NCBI GenBank assembly: GCA_003255025.1
Contig: QANY01008042.1
Location: 186,001-250,000 of the forward strand
Source of the DNA: Datisca glomerata
Taxonomy: Eukaryota > Streptophyta > Magnoliopsida > Cucurbitales > Datiscaceae
Direction: 5' to 3'
DNA: 64,000 bases
In this document: positions 60,469-64,000 of the stretch, piece after piece
Layout of the letters: each line of letters begins with the position of its first letter
How positions within the stretch are numbered: the first letter of the stretch is position 1
Notes under the pieces: model-generated
What the model was told of the DNA's origin: nothing
What the model saw: only the letters and a program-made list of their open reading frames with translations
Databases searched by the model: none
Program-made: the position numbers and the translations under genes

Positions 60469-62255
60469 TGAGTTGAGTTGTTTAAGTGACTACCGAGCAA
60501 CAACAACCGTCTAACTCAGAAATTTCGTTAGCAAACATAACTGTTTTTACTTTTATTTTGTTTTGGTATCAATGGAGATTAACCTCGATACTTATGTACA
60601 TCACTATATGGTTATGTTTAACAAAGTGAAGGGGTTATGTATCATGCTTTTTCTCTAAAGCTACGTCTAAGTGAGAAAAATATAAGGAAAAGTAAGAAGA
60701 AATTACGGGAAAATGAGAAGAAAATATTAATATTATAAAGTAATTCTTAGTGATATTTCTCTCCATATTCAAAAGTTTCCAAACAATAAAAATACAATCT
60801 TCTCAAAAATAAAATAAAAATAAAAATACAATCTTTTTTAAAAAAGAAAATTATTATTTTTCTTAATTTTCGAGAGCCAAACATATAGATAATGCTAGAC
60901 AAGTGTAGACAATCTCAATCAGACAACATATTACTGTCCCAGAACACATTGTTGGGTTCTCCTTTCCCGTCTCCCTTATTTTGCAAAGCTAACTCACTAA
61001 CCAAATATATTGCACATTGGCTCATTGAATCATCACAATTAACGATAGATTTTAATATTTCAGTTTCGTCTTATTTCTGAGAGTTGTTTTCTGGATAAAA
61101 AGGAAAGGTTTGTGGTGTGGATAAAAGTGAAGCTTCTTCATTAAATAAATTGGTTTGCAGACTGAAGACTCACCTGGGGACAGATGTTTTTCACGAGTCA
61201 GTCGTCCACTGAAATGGACGTATGGCTCAAAGGGGATGAATTGTGCCTCTTGTATTGAATTTAATTTGAGTGTCTGTCTCATTCAGATGGAGTATATAAC
61301 TTTTTCTAACTATAAGACTTTTATTTAGTGTGAGTGTTACACTGTGATGGTAATACCAACAACAGGCAAGAAAATGGGCATAATATTGTAGAACAGACAG
61401 CCATACAAAACTTTCATTTCAGCTACTCTAAATGATGTGTTATATTATTTTTCTAACACTTGTAAAGCTGATGAATAAATGTTCGCACTGTGTTATTCAT
61501 GAAAAATGGGCTTATTTAACTGCCTAACAGCAAACAAAATAAAAATGAATAAAATTGAAGTTATGGTTTTTAAAAACTCCTCAACTTGTATACTGATTGA
61601 ATATGGCCATATGGGGGAGGGTTTCAACTTTCATTTGAATAATATAAAACTAATTAAGATCCTGCAGAACATGATTCAACTTTAAATTTATCATTCCTTT
61701 TACTATCAAAGGGCAAAATTATAGAGTAAGTACTAAAGGTGGATTGGAGAATAATTTATCATGGTTGGATTGCATTAATTTACTTTTTCACTTAAAATTT
61801 TATTTTTAGTTATTGGTCAAATTAAAATCTTAAGATCACATATTTTTGAGTCTGTTATTGGAATCTTTTTGAATGTAAATAATTTCTCAGAGTCATAACT
61901 CTAATGTTAAAGCCAGCGATCTATCTTAAATTAAGATTCCTGACTCGTGTAAGAAATTTTTTAATATACGAATCTCATAAAATTAATCACTATATGGATA
62001 TGCTAGCCATAACATGAATTAAGATAATTATAAAAACTAAAATATATTAATATAGCTAAGAATTTCTGATGAATAAGTATGAACACAAGCTAAAAGGACA
62101 ATAAAATACCTTTACTTGAACACCCTTACAATCTCTTTTCTTTACCTTCTTTTATAACATTTTTCACCATCACTTTTTGGACGGCTGTCTTATCACTTCT
62201 CTTATCAAAATAACAAGCTTTCCACATAGATTCCTTCACCATCATCAATCTTCTT
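59310..62255. other. Intergenic region upstream of the GRF gene
   Basis: It would contain the GRF promoter near 59310-59800. A (TA)n run lies at 60436-60464. The 90-codon frame at 59803-60075 is hydrophobic but has no family feature. Nothing else was recognised. Confidence 0.5.
60436..60464. repeat. (TA)n microsatellite
   Basis: About fourteen TA units in AT-rich intergenic DNA. Confidence 0.85.
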
Positions 62256-62260
62256 CTGCA

Positions 62261-62270
62261 CTATAAATCT
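62261..62270 (+). promoter_or_regulatory. TATA box of the small membrane protein gene
   Basis: CTATAAATCT lies about 80 bases before the ATG at 62345, with a CT/A-rich leader between them. Position and sequence fit a plant TATA box. Confidence 0.55.
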
Positions 62271-62344
62271 CCCAATTTTAACAATTTGTTTTTATCTCTC
62301 AATAAACCAAGCTTTGTGAAGCAGATTAATAGAGTTAGGCCACC

Positions 62345-62722
62345 ATGGCTAGTTACAACGGTGCTTACACAAACCAAAACTCATCACAAAGATCATTAGC
62401 CATGGTTTTGGCCTTAGCTTCAGCAATGGTACTTTCTCCATTATACGTGAGAAGAAAGCATGAGAGACGTTATTATGAGACAAAGTTGATGATGAGCTCT
62501 GGGTTTGTTCTTCCGATGGTTCTGGTTGGGCTCATAATTGCAATTAGGACAACTTCTTGTACGGAATTTGGGTCTAGAGGAGTGTCCTCTATGATTCTGT
62601 CTCCTGATCCTTCTTGGGTTTTTAAAATTGGGAGTTCTTCTTGGGGCCTTGCTGGGATTTTGATCATGCTTTTGTTTGTGCTTTATTGGCAACACTCTCT
62701 TCATGATTCCTTCTGGAGATAG
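62345..62722 (+). CDS. Small multi-pass membrane protein, plant-specific
   Basis: One exon, 125 residues, with the good start context GCCACCATGG. Three hydrophobic segments are visible: SLAMVLALASAMVLSPLYV (about 17-35), SSGFVLPMVLVGLIIAI (about 51-67) and SWGLAGILIMLLFVLYW (about 98-114). Between them are a basic loop (RRKHERRYY) and a conserved-looking PDPSWVFKIGSSSWGLAG block. The C-terminus is DSFWR. It resembles unnamed plant transmembrane proteins; the function is unknown and no motif suggests an enzyme. A TATA box lies upstream and AT-rich 3' sequence follows. Confidence 0.8.
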   Translation: MASYNGAYTNQNSSQRSLAMVLALASAMVLSPLYVRRKHERRYYETKLMMSSGFVLPMVLVGLIIAIRTTSCTEFGSRGVSSMILSPDPSWVFKIGSSSWGLAGILIMLLFVLYWQHSLHDSFWR

Positions 62723-63391
62723 ATATTTGAAGAATCTTCACTCTTTTTTTTTTGCTCTGTACTTCTTTTATGCTAATGTACTTGGTATTACTTGTGTTGT
62801 TAGCTCTAATGAAATAATGTTAAGCGACGCCAATTATTAGTCTTTCTTCTAAGTTTCAAGTAGATCAAGAAATTCGAGAGCAATGGATGGCCAACTTAGA
62901 TTCCCTACTCCTAGATCTTGAAAACTACGCTTCCAAATAAACACAGAGTAGCCAAATTAAATAAACCAGCATGAGTAATCAAGAGAAATAAACCAGTCCA
63001 TTGAAGTGACCCAGTTCCAGAAAACAGAGCTTTCAAATAAGGATGAGTAATCCAATGAATAAAACACTCCGATTGAAAATATAATTCGACCTGGATCCTG
63101 AAAACAATCCAAGCTTGTAAGACACTGCACAAAGCTAACATCATATTATTAAGACATTGTAGAATAGGCCAAACTTCTCTTAATATCTCTGGTTCTTATT
63201 GATGTTCACAAAAGGAAACACTGAGACGGGAGTAAGAAAGTAGAAGAATTTCATTGTTAAGAGAAATCCAGTTAGTGAATTCATTACAGAAATCTTTATG
63301 GTTTGTTCTGTACAAAATATTCGGTCATTATTTACAAGAATATTTAGCTATGATCCATCTTTTTCTTTGCTAACAATTGAGTTTGTCTTTG
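62723..63391. other. 3' regions between convergent genes
   Basis: Holds the 3' end of the membrane protein gene and, on the other strand, the probable 3' untranslated region of the RSH1-like gene. A 77-codon hydrophobic minus-strand frame at 62911-63144 has no recognised family and is not called. Confidence 0.45.
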
Positions 63392-63697
63392 TCAGCTTCT
63401 CCAACCAACAGTAGTAGTAGCAGGCTCTGGGTTTGATACAATCGAGTCTCGGTCGTACATTCGTTGAATCTCTTCCCTGCATTCTGTTAAATACTTATCT
63501 GGTATGGCTGGTGTTAGCTCCACCACATCCCCCATCTTCAGCCTGCATTTTGGATCCGTTACTGGCTCATGGTTCAGCCTTGGCCTTAATTCCTCCTTCC
63601 TCGTGAACCCGTACGTACTCCATCTCACGTGCCCTCTTCCCCCTCTCTCTAGTAGATCCATCATCGTTGAGTTCGCGGGAAACTCTTGTACAGACAT
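63392..63697 (-). CDS. RSH1: RSH1-like (p)ppGpp synthase/hydrolase homologue, last exon only
   Basis: The terminal exon follows a TTGGTGCAG acceptor and encodes 101 residues: [20 protein letters not shown], then [35 protein letters not shown] and [10 protein letters not shown], ending GWRS. This is the C-terminal TGS-like portion of plant RSH1, a chloroplast RelA/SpoT homologue acting in stringent-response nucleotide control. The Met at the exon start is internal; upstream exons with the hydrolase- and synthetase-like domains lie beyond the window end. The codon at position 1 would continue from the previous exon in phase 0. No defect is visible. The family assignment rests on the C-terminal motifs alone. 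Confidence 0.75.
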   Translation of the reverse strand: MSVQEFPANSTMMDLLERGGRGHVRWSTYGFTRKEELRPRLNHEPVTDPKCRLKMGDVVELTPAIPDKYLTECREEIQRMYDRDSIVSNPEPATTTVGWRS

Positions 63698-63860
63698 CTG
63701 CACCAATAAAAGAATTAACTTTCATCACTCTAATTCAGTTGGTCCCGCTATGAGAAAGGACCGAGCCTCATGTTCTGCTGAACAGGAGGCTGAGCGGTCC
63801 AGAACCGTCTATTCAGAAAATGGACGGTCCATATCTCTTAAAAGCAGATCAGGGTTTTTC

Positions 63861-63942
63861 GGTTAATGTGTTCAACATGTATGAGCCCTGCAGATCTGAC
63901 AGGTTAATGTGTTCAACATGTATGAGCTGTGCATATCTGACA
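63861..63942. repeat. 41-bp tandem duplication in the RSH1-like intron
   Basis: Two adjacent units, 63861-63901 and 63902-63942, each starting GGTTAATGTGTTCAACATGT and ending ATCTGACA, differ at only a few positions. They lie in the intron upstream of the last exon. Confidence 0.85.
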
Positions 63943-64000
63943 CAACGACCCGTATCTGCTGAACATAACCTCCTCTTGGGGAAGTGATATCTATTATCTG

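Noticed and set aside
62911..63144. 77-codon hydrophobic minus-strand frame
   Set aside because: No recognised family; lies in the expected 3' region between two convergent genes. A protein search could change this.
1..64000. CRISPR arrays, operons or bacterial-type systems
   Set aside because: The arrays have no uniform spacers, and the genes have introns and plant families, so prokaryotic interpretations do not apply.

Overview
The window is AT-rich nuclear DNA from a flowering plant, most likely a eudicot. The evidence is genes split by short GT-AG introns, plant-specific families (growth-regulating factor, DUF1677, an RSH1-like (p)ppGpp enzyme, FAR1/MULE transposase), plant LINE, Ty3/gypsy and Ty1/copia retroelements, and a miR396-type target site. 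I cannot name the species from the sequence.

Layout. 1-6.95 kb is a decayed Mutator-like (MULE/FAR1) element: an Ulp1-like protease remnant (+), a FAR1/MULE transposase remnant (-), then unusual repeat arrays running to a recognisable tip near 6936 (element A). 7.6-11.76 kb is a second MULE-like remnant, marked by palindromes around CTAGACCATGGTCTAG, and contains a broken insulin-degrading-enzyme gene fragment. 12.0-14.8 kb is an intact nine-exon 20S proteasome alpha-6 gene, and 16.4-20.1 kb an intact seven-coding-exon class 3 lipase gene, both on the + strand. 20.1-23.9 kb is non-coding and AT-rich. 23.9-29.96 kb is a decayed LINE. 31.4-33.1 kb is a DUF1677 gene. 35.5-39.6 kb is a broken gypsy element that passes directly into a 5'-truncated copia element (39.6-41.98 kb). 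42.47-46.4 kb is a second, inverted copy of the element A end (element B), followed on the minus strand by isolated exons of an alpha/beta hydrolase and a PRL1-like WD40 gene (47.3-48.6 kb). 49.3-54.8 kb is non-coding. The rest is a mostly genic block: a membrane-anchored proline-rich protein (55.7-56.2 kb, +), a GRF transcription factor gene (58.2-59.3 kb, -) with an in-frame stop inside its QLQ domain, a small multi-pass membrane protein (62.3-62.7 kb, +) and the last exon of an RSH1-like gene (63.4-63.7 kb, -).

The host genes are independent single-gene transcription units. The most unusual material is the pair of inverted, repeat-dense elements A and B, built from nested inverted repeats, together with host exon fragments found beside B and inside the second MULE-like remnant. 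This resembles Pack-MULE exon capture, though the outer element limits could not be fixed by eye. The clearest single-gene anomaly is the GRF nonsense codon.
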